A DNA stretch of 64,000 bases from Rhododendron vialii. Its lineage: Eukaryota; Streptophyta; Magnoliopsida; Ericales; Ericaceae. Each line of letters begins with the position of its first letter. Position 1 is the first letter of the stretch. Below the pieces are notes generated by a model. That model did no database searches. It saw nothing but the letters and a program-made list of their open reading frames with translations, and was not told the DNA's origin. Below are positions 34,616-45,945 of the stretch, one piece after another. Where the stretch lies: positions 6,986,001 to 7,050,000 of the forward strand of contig NC_080569.1 of NCBI RefSeq assembly GCF_030253575.1, in the 5' to 3' direction. Position numbers and translations under genes: made by a program.

Positions 34616-35763
34616 GTGGGTTAAACAGTGAAGATCATGAGAAGGCCGGTGCAGATATATAATTGATATTGTTACTGGTAATTAGTGGTAAGTTGTTCTT
34701 TTGTCCGGCCCCATATCAACACCACAAACACATTGCACCCTAAACACAAGACACCATTCTTCTCTCTCTTCCTCTTTTTTCTCCTCTCTCGTAATACCCC
34801 AGCAAACAGGCCCTAAAAGAAATGCAGTATCAAATTCCTCAACACTTGCCTCAAAGTCCAGAAGCACATCCGAAACAGAAATAAATGTCCGAATACTCAT
34901 ACAAATGTACGTGTGTGAGCCCCACACATTTACGTGAGTACGTATTTGTGCGTTTGGCATGAATTTTGGATGTGGTTGTAGACTTGTTGTCTCGCCCGCC
35001 ATGATCACTTATAGAATGCATCCCCGCCGCGGCACGTAGTGGCCAACCAGATGCATGTCCCACATGATGTTGCATGTGGATAAGCTCATATTGCCTTGAC
35101 AATACTGGAGTATTGTTTATCCCCAAGTCACTGTTATGCACCATCTCTCTCAGAAACATAGGAAACCCTAAGCTAGAAATCTTTTTTACTCGTGTGCACG
35201 ACAGAATGAAACTATCAAACTTAAAAAAAATTAAAGCCTATTAAACTAACATTACTTTTGCATATTTACATTATGATCATCGCCACTCTAGCTAATAGAG
35301 GTATAAAAAAGAAAGGTCTGTGTGCTAGTTTGTGTACAGCCTATCATGTTGCCGATAAAAAATAAAAAAAAAGAGTTAATGACCAGGTAAATCTCTAATA
35401 GCCTCAACTAAATTTTTTACTACTTTGTAGCAGTGAGGGTCAAATTGGTTTGAAATTGCAACTCGCTGTAATGGTCCTGCTCTATTAACCCCTTAAAATT
35501 TACTTATGCTTTAGCTCAATTAACCCCTCGGAATTTACTTCAAGAAAGCTCATATGAGAGTTTTTTTTTTTTTTTTTTAATGAACAGTTATATAAGAGTC
35601 ATCTATGATGATAACATTTTGAGTATCATATTTTGATATCAGCTCATCTGTTTTTAATATATTAATTAGTGCAATTTTGATAGTTGAGATCCGCTTATCA
35701 ACTATACCATTAGGTACTTATTTTTCATCTACCATGTGGACTTATGCACAACGTTATACCATA

Positions 35764-35956
35764 AGCATGGGGTTGGTCTAGTGACTTTGGATTGAGACTT
35801 AGGGAGTTACTCCCTCCTAAAGTTTTAGATTTAGCAACTCCTGAAGCCATCTCACCTCCACACGTAAGAATTTTAAATGATGGTGGAAGGGACTATAGGA
35901 TTAGTAAAGTGTACATAAGTTGGCTCAGAACATCTTGCGTTATCAAAAAAAATGTA
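35764..35956 (+). mobile_element. Au-like tRNA-derived SINE
   Basis: It opens AAGCATGGGGTTGGTCTAGTG, whose GTTGGTCTAGTG is the A-box region. It ends GTGTACATAAGTTGGCTCAG...GTTATCAAAAAAAA. The 3' end matches the SINE tail at about 22645-22712. A 7-bp direct repeat ATACCAT flanks it (35757-35763 and 35957-35963). Length about 193 bp. Confidence 0.72.
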
Positions 35957-36474
35957 ATACCATGTGTACAAAAACACACACACGCTCTTAGAATGGATTA
36001 AAATCATCTTGATCTTTATTTTTCAGCATAGTCATCACGGGTGTTTGGCCAACTTACACACCTTGACTAATTTTCCTATTCGGTCAAACAAAAATCATCC
36101 ACGCCAAGACTAGAAAATTTTAAAAAATAAAATATACATTCTTACTGCTTAGCCTCAAGAGTTAAATCCTTCCCTATTGTATAGGAAGCACACCACTAAG
36201 CACTTACGGTTGAAATCATCTTGATCTTAAATACTATTAATAACAATGAAGGTACAACTCGCTTGTTGGGCGAAAAAGGTTTTAGGTGGATAAGAGATGA
36301 ATATGTTATAAGGGGGTAAATTAAAGAGGGGGATTAAGTTATATGTAGTTTTAGTAGTAGTTGACATGGGTGGATAAGAGTGGATACTGTAATAAATTAC
36401 TTGGTTGGCCTCGTTAAATTATTGCATTGAGGATACAAAATGGTTTGAGGGTAATTTGGTATTTATTTTGAGAG

Positions 36475-36606
36475 ATGATCAAGGATGCTCATGCTATTCT
36501 AAATAGAACAAATTCTACTTTGCATCACATATTTCGGGAGGCAAATCAATGCGCCGATCACTTAGCTATAGTTGGAGCCGAACAACACGAAGACCTGGTG
36601 GTGTTA
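36475..36606 (+). pseudogene. Fragment of a plant RNase H-like (RVT_3) domain
   Basis: The frame MIKDAHAILNRTNSTLHHIF continues REANQCADHLAIVGAEQHEDL. HIFREAN-CAD-LA-GA is the conserved end of the RNase H-like domain found in LINE-derived plant proteins. Upstream catalytic parts are absent and the downstream frame loses similarity, so this is a retroelement remnant rather than a gene. Confidence 0.65.
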
Positions 36607-37024
36607 ATGGATCAGCAGGTATACGCGAAGGTATACACGATAATCAATGTCTTAAACCACACCCAAATACATACTCATTCACAAAAACCTTGTAGTGTGT
36701 GGGAGGCCATTTGGGTTTCATGGGTGAGTATATGTGTTTTGGCCCTTTTAGGTATGCAAATTTGGGTGGCATTGTTGAGTGGATTAATGCACACTAGAGG
36801 GAGTCAATTACCTTTTGATTTTGTTATTATTTAATTTTTTTTTCACGTTTGTTAATTTTATGCCTAATCCTTATGTATTATTGGTTCGTAATTGAAAAAG
36901 TAAACATTATGACTTTTACTTAAATATTTTTAAAAAATTCAGAAAAAATTAAAAAATCAACTTTTTTGGCTAGTCAAAACACCCCTAAATGGTAAGAATA
37001 AAGAGACGAAGACATGACGGTGGG

Positions 37025-37175
37025 CTGTCCTATAGGACTGTAGGACGGCTGATTTGGCTGTCTATTTCGACAAGGGACGTCTCAAATTTTAATCCGAACA
37101 ATGAACAGCTCGAATTAATTGAAAATTTAAGTCATCGACATTAAAATGAACGGTCAAATCAGTTGTCCTACAGCC
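37025..37175. mobile_element. Weak fold-back element
   Basis: TAGGACTGTAGGACGGCTGATTT is answered by AAATCAGTTGTCCTACAG about 110 bases later on the other strand. The arms are short and partly decayed. Confidence 0.4.
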
Positions 37176-37414
37176 TCTGCACTCTGCAGTGCGGATTGAG
37201 CCGCAGGATTTCCAAATTCAAAACAAGGACCAGTTTATAAAAAGAAAAAGACGTGAATCAGGGAAGATGGGGAAGTAGTCAACATCCATCCAACCAACCA
37301 CAGTCATTAACCTCAGAACATTATTCAAAAGCCTGCACAAACAAAGTCAAGTCAAAAAAGCGTAAGGCTACTCTGCTATGCTACTGCACCATTAATTCAA
37401 TCCGAGTGTTGCTA

Positions 37415-37613
37415 TTGGTACAGTAGGAAAAATGCACCGACGGCCACAGGACGGCCGTCTCCGGCCACCGGACGGCCAATCCGAGCCGTCCAAAAATTTT
37501 AAAAAATAAAATCGAGTGGGCTTACGCAAGAATGAATGGCATTCGAGATATGTAGGGTACTTAATTCAAACACTCTTTTTTCGTGTATATCCCTACTGTA
37601 CCGTCGATACCAA
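37415..37613. mobile_element. MITE of the TTGGTAC family, TA duplication
   Basis: The left end TTGGTACAGTAGG and the right end, TTGGTATCGACGGTACAGTAGG on the other strand, are inverted and flanked by TA (37413-37414 and 37614-37615). The interior GAGCCGTCCAAAAATTTTAA, AATCGAGTGGGCTTACGC and TTCGTGTATAT are shared with the element at 44577-44938. Confidence 0.72.
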
Positions 37614-37782
37614 TAAGATTTCTAATTCAATCCATCCATTGTCACTAAACTACTAGTAGGACTACTCCCATCTCCTGGAAAACAAGACAAACTGTTCACC
37701 ATCAATGCTTTGTGAAAACAAGAACACCAATTCACCATTAATGCTTTGTGAAAACAAGAAGGGTTTTGCTAACTACACGAGA

Positions 37783-38002
37783 TCCCCAGTCCGAACCCTT
37801 CCGAACAGGGCCCTGTCCGATCCTTTCTCGGTTGTTGATCTCTCAAATCAACGGCTGAGATGGGTCGAACATTTTTTGCTTCAAAACGATGTCGTTTTGA
37901 GCAAGAAGTGTTCGGCCCATCTCAGCCGTTGATTTACGAGATCAACGGCTGAAAAAGGATGGGACATGCGCCTGTCCAGATGGGGTTGAACAGGGGATCC
38001 GA
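37783..38002. mobile_element. Fold-back MITE with two-layer stem
   Basis: The inner stem pairs ATCAACGGCTGAGATGGGTC with GCCCATCTCAGCCGTTGAT around AAAACGATGTCGTTTTG. The outer termini GATCCCCAGTCCGAACCC and GGGGTTGAACAGGGGATC are inverted. Overall about 220 bp. Directly left of it is a short tandem repeat of CAATGCTTTGTGAAAACAAG (37704-37760). Confidence 0.65.
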
Positions 38003-39999
38003 TCTCTTTACTAACCTCAGCCTTCCAAACACACCTACTGGGCATTGGAGAATGCACACTTACTGGTAATGAACTTTACACAGACATCATCGCACTTTAG
38101 GTTAGCATTTTCCGAAGGGAAGATTTTCACTCTCTTTTTATCTACTTGGATTTACTATTTTGTCATTTATTCAATATATTTTTTCACACATTCAAAAATA
38201 ATATTGTAAATTTATGTGAATAAAAATAAAAAAAGAAGTATGAGTGGCTAAAAGATGAGTTTGAAAATCATTTTCTTTTTCCAAACACGAAATAGAAAAG
38301 AGCATTAATGAACCCAACCAAGTTTGGGAAAAATTGCTCAATGCCCTCCGAGCACCGTAATGTGATATATTAGGTTTCTTTTCTATTACACATCGTAGTA
38401 GAATTCATATACTTTATCTTGGATTTCACCACATGGCGATGCCTTAGGGCACTTAGTAATTGCTCCAAGTTTGGACCAAGTCACTTGTACCAAAAAAACT
38501 ATGTGCATTTCTATTCCGGTGCAATTTGCCTTTCCATTTGTCCAATTTTGTTGCTGAAATTGTACGAGAATAGAGATACTTGCATTTTTTCAATACAAAA
38601 TATTTGACCTCATCCAAGCTCATTACTTACCCATACTTTCACAAGTAAATGTGAGACTCACAATAATATCTACAGGTTCTCGCCATTACTTATCCAAGAA
38701 TAGACGTAAACTGCCTATAAAAAAAAAAAAAAGAATAGATGTAAACTTGAACGTGTGTCTAACAATTCCCAAAAGAAAAGAAAAAAACACCACTCTCTTT
38801 CATCTCCGATTATTTGCCCTTATTCTTACATTAATTTGTGCCATATTTTAAAATAAAAAATTTTGCAATTTTCGTTTTTGTTTTTCACACTAATGTAAAT
38901 GTGCCAGAACTTTTTAAAAAATTATGCACAAAAAAATAGTTCAATTTTTTGTCTAAAAAATAACGCAAGTTTTCAAAATAGTACAAACAATATTACGGAA
39001 TTGGGAGGGGGATTAGCAAATATCCTCTAAAAATCCCCATCTTTCTATCACTGCCAAATAAAGAGAGGGTTTTCCTTCATTTTTTCCGGTCCAGTAACGA
39101 AAACATATGGTTGCAAATTAATAGTAATTAATACGATATAGTACAAAAATAAGCTATAATACTAATATATATGGACACGATTGCTCGATGGGACGAAATT
39201 AAGCTAAAATGAAATAACAAAACCAGGAAAGTTAAAGGAAATAATACAAGAGATCAAACTTAAAAACCAGATAAACATGAGAATTAAGGCTCGATCATGG
39301 CAAAATGAAGCTAAGAAGAAGGGCGCACGCGCGAAATAAATTAAACCAAGAACATGGGGAAAAAAACCTCATGATCATATGTGTTGGCATAACCCTCGTC
39401 CTGAAATCAAGGCACTCCCTCGATTTGGCCTGAAAAAAACAAAAAATTTGAAGGGAACGGATCCTCTTTAGTCCAAGTTTTGGACTCGGGAAAACAGACC
39501 AAATTTAGACGGTAATCCATCGTTCGAATCTGCCGAAAGTCTCTTCGCGTGAAGAATTCAATTCTTTTCAATGAAAAGTCTCTGAGCAGATCCAAACTAT
39601 TGATTACGATATTGAACGGATCAGCATGCGACTGTCGCTCCTTCAGTTCAAAACATGATAAGCTTCCAAATATAAACCAGAGCAACGTGAGAAGGCCATG
39701 ATTTTGGCCTGAAAAGTCAGATTATGCCACAAAAAAGGGAATGGATTTTCACTCTAATTAGGTTAACTAATTACTTAGGGTATAATAGTACTACTAATAT
39801 AGAGCCCTAACCAAACCAAGAACCAGAGAGTAAGGCGCGAAGCACTAATCGAAGCAGCCTCTTGATTTTGCTGATCGAAAAGATAAAAATTAAGGCAAGA
39901 GAGATAAACACGTCACATGGAGTATCATAAACGCTAGATATGGAGTAGTACATAGTTTTACATACCCAGATGAGAAAAAGGTCCTTTAATTTTGGGGGG
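38003..39999. other. AT-rich region, no gene seen
   Basis: I find no coding frame. It contains homopolymer-rich sequence and a short direct repeat of GAATAGA(C/T)GTAAACT around a poly(A) run (38698-38748). The right half (about 39.3-40.0 kb) lies downstream of the MIR390 hairpin on the - strand and could belong to its primary transcript. Confidence 0.4.
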
Positions 40000-40052
40000 T
40001 TGAAAGTTGAAACTGCAGCGAGCTAGCCAGATAGATAGCAAGAAAGAACCCG

Positions 40053-40073
40053 TGAAACTCAGGATAGATAGCG
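40053..40073 (-). ncRNA. miR390*: miR390 star strand
   Basis: The 3' arm of the hairpin. It pairs with the mature strand leaving the usual 2-base 3' overhangs and ends CCTGAGTTTCA. Confidence 0.9.
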
Positions 40074-40176
40074 CCACACAAAAGTCATGACCATCACCAG
40101 CCCCCCTGACAACCACCACCGGCGGCGGCTACAACCACATGCCGGCCACCACCAGTAAGATATAGTATAAATTCAT

Positions 40177-40197
40177 GGCGCTATCCCTCCTGAGCTT
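40177..40197 (-). ncRNA. miR390: Mature miR390
   Basis: Exact 21-base match on the 5' arm of the hairpin. It starts with A, as required for AGO7 loading, and ends AGCGCC. Confidence 0.96.
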
Positions 40198-40339
40198 TAC
40201 AGATCCTCCTTTACTGTATATATATGCACTTTTGACCTCGGGTTGATGAGCTGAGCTGAGCAGATCAGCTACCAAAATAAAATAAATGAATATATGATCA
40301 CATGGTGGGGTGGGGAAAGGAAGGGAAGCGGTAGGAGTG

Positions 40340-40347
40340 TATTTATA
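40340..40347 (-). promoter_or_regulatory. TATA box of MIR390
   Basis: TATAAATA on the - strand, about 145 bases upstream of the mature miRNA. It predicts a transcription start near 40310, leaving a short 5' leader before the hairpin. Confidence 0.65.
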
Positions 40348-40486
40348 GAAGTAAGGGGATCACGACCTCTCTTTTTAGACCATTGATGTGCTTAGATTCC
40401 TGGACGAAGTAAAATGGGTTTTTCTTTTTTCTTTTTTCTTTTTTCCAGACGGTATACATCGTCAGTGGGGGTTAGTAGAGATTAGA

Positions 40487-40959
40487 GGTCTCGTTTGATA
40501 ACATGGTTGAGATTCATAAGGAAATGAGATTAGAATTGAGATTGGTAATGAGAAGAGATTGATAAGAAGAAGGGATTGGCAAGGAGATGAGATTGGTGAT
40601 GAGTATGTTTATTTGAGATAGAATTAGATGATGGAATTATTAATATCATGTTTATTTCACATGGGATATGATTGGATTAATAGTATACATTTTTTTTTTT
40701 GCCCTTCACATAGGATATGATTGGTAAGGAGATGAGATTAGTGAAGGTTATTTTCGTATTTGTGCATTGGCAAAGAGGGGATTAGATTGTTAATACCAAG
40801 TCCCCCAAGGTATTAATAATACCCCCTAATGAGGGGATTCACATGCCCATATGACTAATAGTCCACACCTCTTTTTGGTTACCAAACAAGTAAGTTATTG
40901 TTAAACCCATGGGATTGGTAGTCCAATCCCAAGGCCTAGTATAGTTATCAAACGGGGCC
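40487..40959. mobile_element. MITE immediately upstream of the MIR390 promoter
   Basis: The left end GGTCTCGTTTGATAAC and the right end, GGCCCCGTTTGATAACTAT on the other strand, are inverted, flanked by a 3-bp AGA (40484-40486 and 40960-40962). The interior is purine-rich with repeated GAGATTGGTAATGAG-type motifs. 473 bp, non-coding. Its edge lies about 140 bases upstream of the MIR390 TATA box. Confidence 0.72.
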
Positions 40960-40979
40960 AGAGAGTTTTAGTCATGTTG

Positions 40980-42501
40980 TTTCCATCCGAGCTGTCTGTG
41001 CTTGATATCTAACAGACGGTTTATATTTTATCTCATTCGAACAAATCTCGGCCTTCCACCGAGATGAAATCCTAGTTGTCCGTTGCCGAGTACGAACGGC
41101 TCGAATGTAGACTGTTAGATTTTTTGAAAGATTCCAACCTAAAACCAATTAGTAATAAGTGGAGTAGCCTCTAGAATATATTAACTAAACTTAAGTGGCT
41201 TAAATGAATAATATGGGACAAGTCTAACATAGACAACACGCATGTTGTCCCTTACGGACAACAAGAACTCCGGGTTCCTCCAATGGGGGTTTGCTTTGTG
41301 GAGGAAGGTTTTTCCTTTCTTCTTCTTGGTTTTTTTTTTGTTGTTGTTGTCCTCACTCTATTTAGGCTAAGCAACTTCGCATACCATACTAGTAATTATG
41401 TACCTTCATATGCATTAAAGTGCATCTCCAATTTAATAACCCTTGTTAACTTTTTCCCAATTTAAGTATTACCGCAAAATGATTTTTATTTTATTCGCCT
41501 ATTTATCTTTTCGGGCAAAAGGTACCAGGCTTTTTGCTTAGCCACAGTTGCACAAGAAAGATTATAAAAAAAAACAAAACAAAACAAAAACCCCGTAGAA
41601 CTAGTAAGTGAGATGGGTGATAATTATTTGGTGCTTTTACTTTGAGTATTATATTAATATGACTTCTTTTAAATTTATCATTGGTTGTCCTTCCCCATCC
41701 CAACATCACTTGTGCAATTGTCATACTTTAGGAGCCCAGTATTCTTCTAAATAATGATAATAAGTTAATCTTGTCAAAAAAAAATGATAATAAGTTAATA
41801 ATCTAACCGTGAGTCGTTAATATGCACATGGATCCGGTGGTTCTGACCCAATGCCGCTCATAGCTAGTCATGTGCTTGTGTTAGTTGAATGTTTCAAAAG
41901 AATAATGATTAATAATACAAGGAATATTGTTTAATTTGATCTCACATAAAATCAGTCTAAATCATGCATATGGTATGTTTATGAAATCGTATCATTTTTC
42001 CATTGGCAAGATGATGAAGAAAAATAACTAAAATTGTATGTGCTTCTTTTACTCCTTATCACCTTTTATGGTAAGGGAAATGATATTCCCACTTTAGTTT
42101 TTTCTAAATTAAACTTCAAAATCCCTACACTATTTTTATCTTTGAGAATCACACGTCTGTTTTCGAAAATAAGAAAAGAAAGAAAATACTTTCAAATAGC
42201 TAGCAATACTAGTGATAAATTTTGCCTTATCAAAATCGAAAAGTATTTATATGTCAATACTCAATAACATTGCCTAACACTTCCAAGTTCAAATAAAGGA
42301 GAATATTAGTTTAAACATAGACAGACAAACTGTGTACTCAACATCGCACTTTTATTATAGGTTCAGTTCATGCAAGACTTTTTTTTTTCCTAATTTTAAT
42401 TGGATCTCTTGCTAGCTAGTAGCCTAGTATATGATGTGATAAAATTGTCTTAGGAATTAGTGGAAATGTGCATAAGTAGTTGATGGATACCCTAGATATG
42501 A

Positions 42502-42534
<33 letters not shown>

Positions 42535-44290
42535 GCGGCTAGCAGTGTGACATCGTAAAATGATGACCCCCAAAACCTGTAACGGGACCAGATCGAGCAT
42601 GCATCTCAGATTCTCAATTCAGCACGAATTTTTTTTTTAGTAAAGAAAATCATTTGCGAAATTCACGAGGACATGCATGCATCTTCACGAATTATGCCAC
42701 TAATCATTTACAAAGATAATGCCAATGTAGGGAGTGAAGGAAGCAGTATGAAAGGGTGTTATATATAAGTAGATTCCCAAGATAATTAATTAGGAATAAA
42801 AGACATTAAAGAAACCTATCATGTGGAGTATCTTTTTCTCTTTCTGATAATTGAGTACAAGACGGCCTAGCTCCATTTAAAATCGCAGCAAAGTTTCGTA
42901 TGGACTATCCAATATTACAAGAGTTGATATATAGCTCGATTGGCCTCAAGACCATTTTTTATTTTTTATTTGGAAATTTTACTTGATTTTCATATTATTA
43001 CCCCTGTGGAACACATACTATCTCTAAGTTGGGAAATAAAAACTCTTTTTTTCTTCTTCTTTTGTTGGTGTCTGGTGTTTTAGTGTGGTCACTAGGAATT
43101 GGCAAATAAAAATGTGTTGGATTAACTGCTGTAAAACAAGAACAGATTACCTTGAAATTCTGCTATTGAAATACATAATACCAAATTGTAGAACGACGTC
43201 TGGGTTGAGTCGCGGACTAGGTTGTTTTCTTTAAGACGTTTCGTGGCTCTGCCCAGATTGTGCAAGCAGTTCGTCAGTGCCCCGCCGTCCCCAGGATAAA
43301 TCAGCCCAGAATTCATCACTTCTGGTCGGCCTTCTTTGCACAGAAGAAAACCGAAACAAAACACACAATCGACCTATTGCTCGAACTCAGAAAACATTTT
43401 AGGGGTGGAAGAGAGAGTTGTTTTTTTTTTTTTTGGTTTTTTAAATCAAATTGCTTTGTAGCAAAACGCGGGCTTTACCATAGTACGTGCACGAGGCTCA
43501 AATCCCAGATTTGCACCCCCCCTGCGCGCGAATAATTTGTGACGCTCATCCGATTAATTGGTTTCTGAATCAGTTTTTCAAATTGCCGCTCATTTTTCTG
43601 AGCGCGCAAGACCTCTCATTGGGTCCTCATTCACAAACCCACTTGTGTGCAAAGTCATTTAAAGTAGATAGAAGTTTTGTGACTAGGCAATGTGAGACTA
43701 GAGAAAAACACAATATTTTACAAATACACACCAAAGTTCCAACAAAATGTATTTTAGGTGTTTCAATATAGTTTGTGTATTATAGTTTTGAGGTATGCTA
43801 AAATATGTGTGCCAAGTTTGGCCGTATTGATACCAGACATTATTTAGGTCCAATCTTCATAAGTACAACTTCCAGGCTTATGAAGTAAATTCCCTTTTTT
43901 TTTTTTTTTCCCTTCGAGGTGTTTTGGAATAAAAAGAAGCAACTTGACTTCTACTTCTTCTTCTTCTTTTTTTTTTATTCAAAAAAATTTGCATTTGTTA
44001 GATTTGCGTAACACTTTTGTAGATTATTTATTTGTTTCTGCAGGATAAATCGGAAAAGTAGAAAGTTATCGAAACTCATAATTTTATGAATAAAGACAAA
44101 ATAAGTCAAAAAATCATATTTTCTTTCTTGTTTTTGTTTTTATTCAAAATGTTATGAATTTCTATTAAATTTTTTTACTTCTCCAATTTTCCTCATTGAG
44201 ACGAATTAATAATTCATAAAAGTTAGATGCAAAATTAACAACAAATTTATTTTAAATAAAAACAAAAAATAAGCCAAGTAGGTATTAGAT
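40980..44290. other. Intergenic AT-rich region, no gene seen
   Basis: Only small simple repeats are evident: a GT/GA microsatellite at about 42498-42533 and a 24-bp direct repeat AATGATAATAAGTTAAT at 41753-41801. A 130-base stretch near 40995-41110 is weakly self-complementary around ACGGCTCGAATG. Short frames lack recognisable domains. Confidence 0.4.
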
Positions 44291-44299
44291 TGAGCTAAT

Positions 44300-44510
44300 T
44301 ATCTAACTTTTCATTACCCGAAAATTTGAATGAAAATTTAGATGATTGGATCGAGCACTTATAGGTATTAGATTGAGCTAATTTTCTACCGGGACTCTTG
44401 AAAAAATATTTTACATTTAATGAACGGCTCGAATCATTTGTGTGGAACCCGTGGTGGGCCCCACCACAAAATCTGTGCACAATCTGTGCACAGATTTCTG
44501 TACCAATAGC
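44300..44510. mobile_element. Decayed half of a MITE related to 2263-2845
   Basis: AATTTAGATGATTGGATCGAGC, AATGAACGGCTCGAATC, GTGGTGGGCCCC and CTGTGCACAATCTGTGCAC parallel the right half of the Mutator-like MITE in the NAA25 intron. The left terminus is not clear. Confidence 0.4.
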
Positions 44511-44576
44511 ATGGCTTGGAATCTTATGGGTGTTTCGGTAATAAAAAAATTTGTAGATTTTTATTCGAAAATCCTA

Positions 44577-44938
44577 TTGGTACCGATGGTACCGTAGGGA
44601 AAATACACCGACAGCCACCAGACGGCCGATCCGAGCCGTCCAAAAATTTTAAAAAATAAAACCGAGTGGGCCTTAGCAAGAATCAATGGCATCCGAGGTG
44701 TGTAGGGTACTTGATCCGAGCATCCATTTTTCGTGTATATACACGTATATACATATATAAACGAAAAAGGGGTGCTCAAATCAAGTATCCTACACACCTC
44801 GGATGCTATTGATTCTCAATATGCCCAATCAGTTTTGTTTTTTAAAATTTTTGGACGGCTCGGATCAGCCGTCTAGTAGCCGGAGATGGCCTTCCGGTGA
44901 CCGTCGGTGCATTTTCTCTACGGTACCATCGGTACCAA
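44577..44938. mobile_element. MITE of the TTGGTAC family, full palindrome, TA duplication
   Basis: The left end TTGGTACCGATGGTACCGTAG and the right end (the same sequence on the other strand) are perfectly inverted and flanked by TA. The whole 362 bp is a long imperfect hairpin with shared GGACGGCTCGGATC, ACACACCTCGGATGC and a loop near GTATATACACGTATATAC. Related to 37415-37613, which is shorter. Confidence 0.82.
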
Positions 44939-45221
44939 TAGAAGTACTCTTTCAGTCGCCTTTGACTATGGTCATTGGTGTCCTTCTGTACGTGTCTCGG
45001 AAATAAAGTAAATTTGTGTCAGCGGAAAAAGTGCTCCTCCGATTACCAATCGAGCCACACCAAGAGAGAGAGAGAGAGAGACATCGAGGGAAAATTATCC
45101 AGTGATATTGATTGTTGGGCATGCATGCCCTACTTCCTCACCACGTGATGCTTTTTCCCACGAAATAAGGAAATGAATCGGCTTTGTTGGGTTAAAGGTT
45201 TAGGTTTAGTTTTACTATTAG

Positions 45222-45462
45222 GCTTCATTTCAGAACGTAAAATAAGTACTTATTTTTTAAGAAGACAATTTCAAGTTTAAAAATAATATATTTACGCAAA
45301 TAATTTTCCTACCCATATGGATCTTATTTAATAGATCTCATCAAGATCTTTAATACGATGCCAAAAAAATTAAAAAAATATTTTTCATTTACATTATTTT
45401 TGAGTTTGAAAATGTAAAATAACCTGCTTATTTTTTAAGAATGTTTTTAGAATGGGGCCTTA
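45222..45462. mobile_element. MITE with AAATAAGTACTTATTTTTTA ends
   Basis: The inverted ends are GGCTTCATTTCAGAACGTAA and GGCCCCATTCTAAAAACATT on opposite strands, followed by AAAATAAG(T/C) motifs. The interior includes ATCTTATTTAATAGATCTCA and TTACATTATTTTTGAGTTTG. The element at 51962-52172 has the same interior. Confidence 0.7.
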
Positions 45463-45469
45463 GTTTTGT

Positions 45470-45632
45470 TTTCAATCATTATCCTATTTCTTTCTACAAT
45501 CATTATCTTATTTTTTCAATTATTAATTTCTCATCTCTCTCCAATCATTACCCATAGATTCAATCATTACTCTATTTCTCTCTCCACCCACTACCAAAAC
45601 TAAACTAAACTAAACTCCCAACCAAACACAAC
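45470..45632. mobile_element. MITE of the TCTCTCCACTCATTAC family
   Basis: Several CAATCATTA(T/C)CC units with TCTCTCTCCACCCACTACC, then AACTCCCAACCAAACAC at the right. This is the same pyrimidine-rich core as 2350-2568 and 20410-20566, but more repeated. Confidence 0.5.
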
Positions 45633-45646
45633 CATCATAATATTAA

Positions 45647-45936
45647 GGGGGTGTTTCTAATAGCGAAAAACTTGTAGATTTTTATTTGTAGTTGAGAAGT
45701 TATTTAGGTGTTTTCGATAATGAATAAGTTGCTGAGAAATATCAAGTTATTTTCGGTAGTGAATAAGTTGTCGATGGATTTATGAGTAGAGTTACTGTAA
45801 CAAAAAAAAAGTTTTTGTTGACAATTTTTTTTATAGTGGAAATGAGATGGTAAAATGCTTAAACTTTTTTGTTAGTGAAAACGAGATAGTAAAATGTGTT
45901 AAATTTTTAATATTTTTTGTTAGTGAAAACACCCCC
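45647..45936. mobile_element. Tourist-like MITE (PIF/Harbinger type)
   Basis: GGGGGTGTTT at the left and AAACACCCCC at the right form perfect 10-bp inverted ends, with TAA on both sides (45644-45646 and 45937-45939). TAA/TTA duplications with GGG-type ends are the hallmark of PIF/Harbinger MITEs. The interior holds repeated GAATAAGTTG and GTTAGTGAAAAC motifs. 290 bp. Confidence 0.86.
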
Positions 45937-45945
45937 TAATCTGTA

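Larger units (their letters stand above)
40045..40205 (-). ncRNA. MIR390: MIR390 precursor
   Basis: On the - strand, 40197-40177 reads AAGCTCAGGAGG...AGCGCC, identical over all 21 bases to mature miR390 as I know it. The other arm (40073-40053), CGCTATCTATCCTGAGTTTC plus A, is the star strand, differing from known miR390* by a base or so. The two pair along their length, with mismatches at the GGG/TAG centre, and are separated by about 100 bases of GC-rich terminal loop (GTGGTGGCCGGCATG...). miR390 loads AGO7 and cuts TAS3 transcripts, yielding tasiRNAs against ARF2/3/4 genes in leaf polarity and lateral-root growth. A TATA box lies about 140 bases upstream. Primary transcript ends and any introns cannot be set from sequence. 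Confidence 0.96.

Noticed and set aside
34682..35008. 108-codon - strand frame with SVSDVLLDFEASVEEFDTAF
   Set aside because: The composition is suggestive, but the frame ends in low-complexity Glu and has no recognisable family; not supported as a gene.
43122..43364. 80-codon - strand frame (GLIYPGDGGALTNCLHNLG)
   Set aside because: No family recognised, no neighbouring exons; chance frame cannot be excluded.
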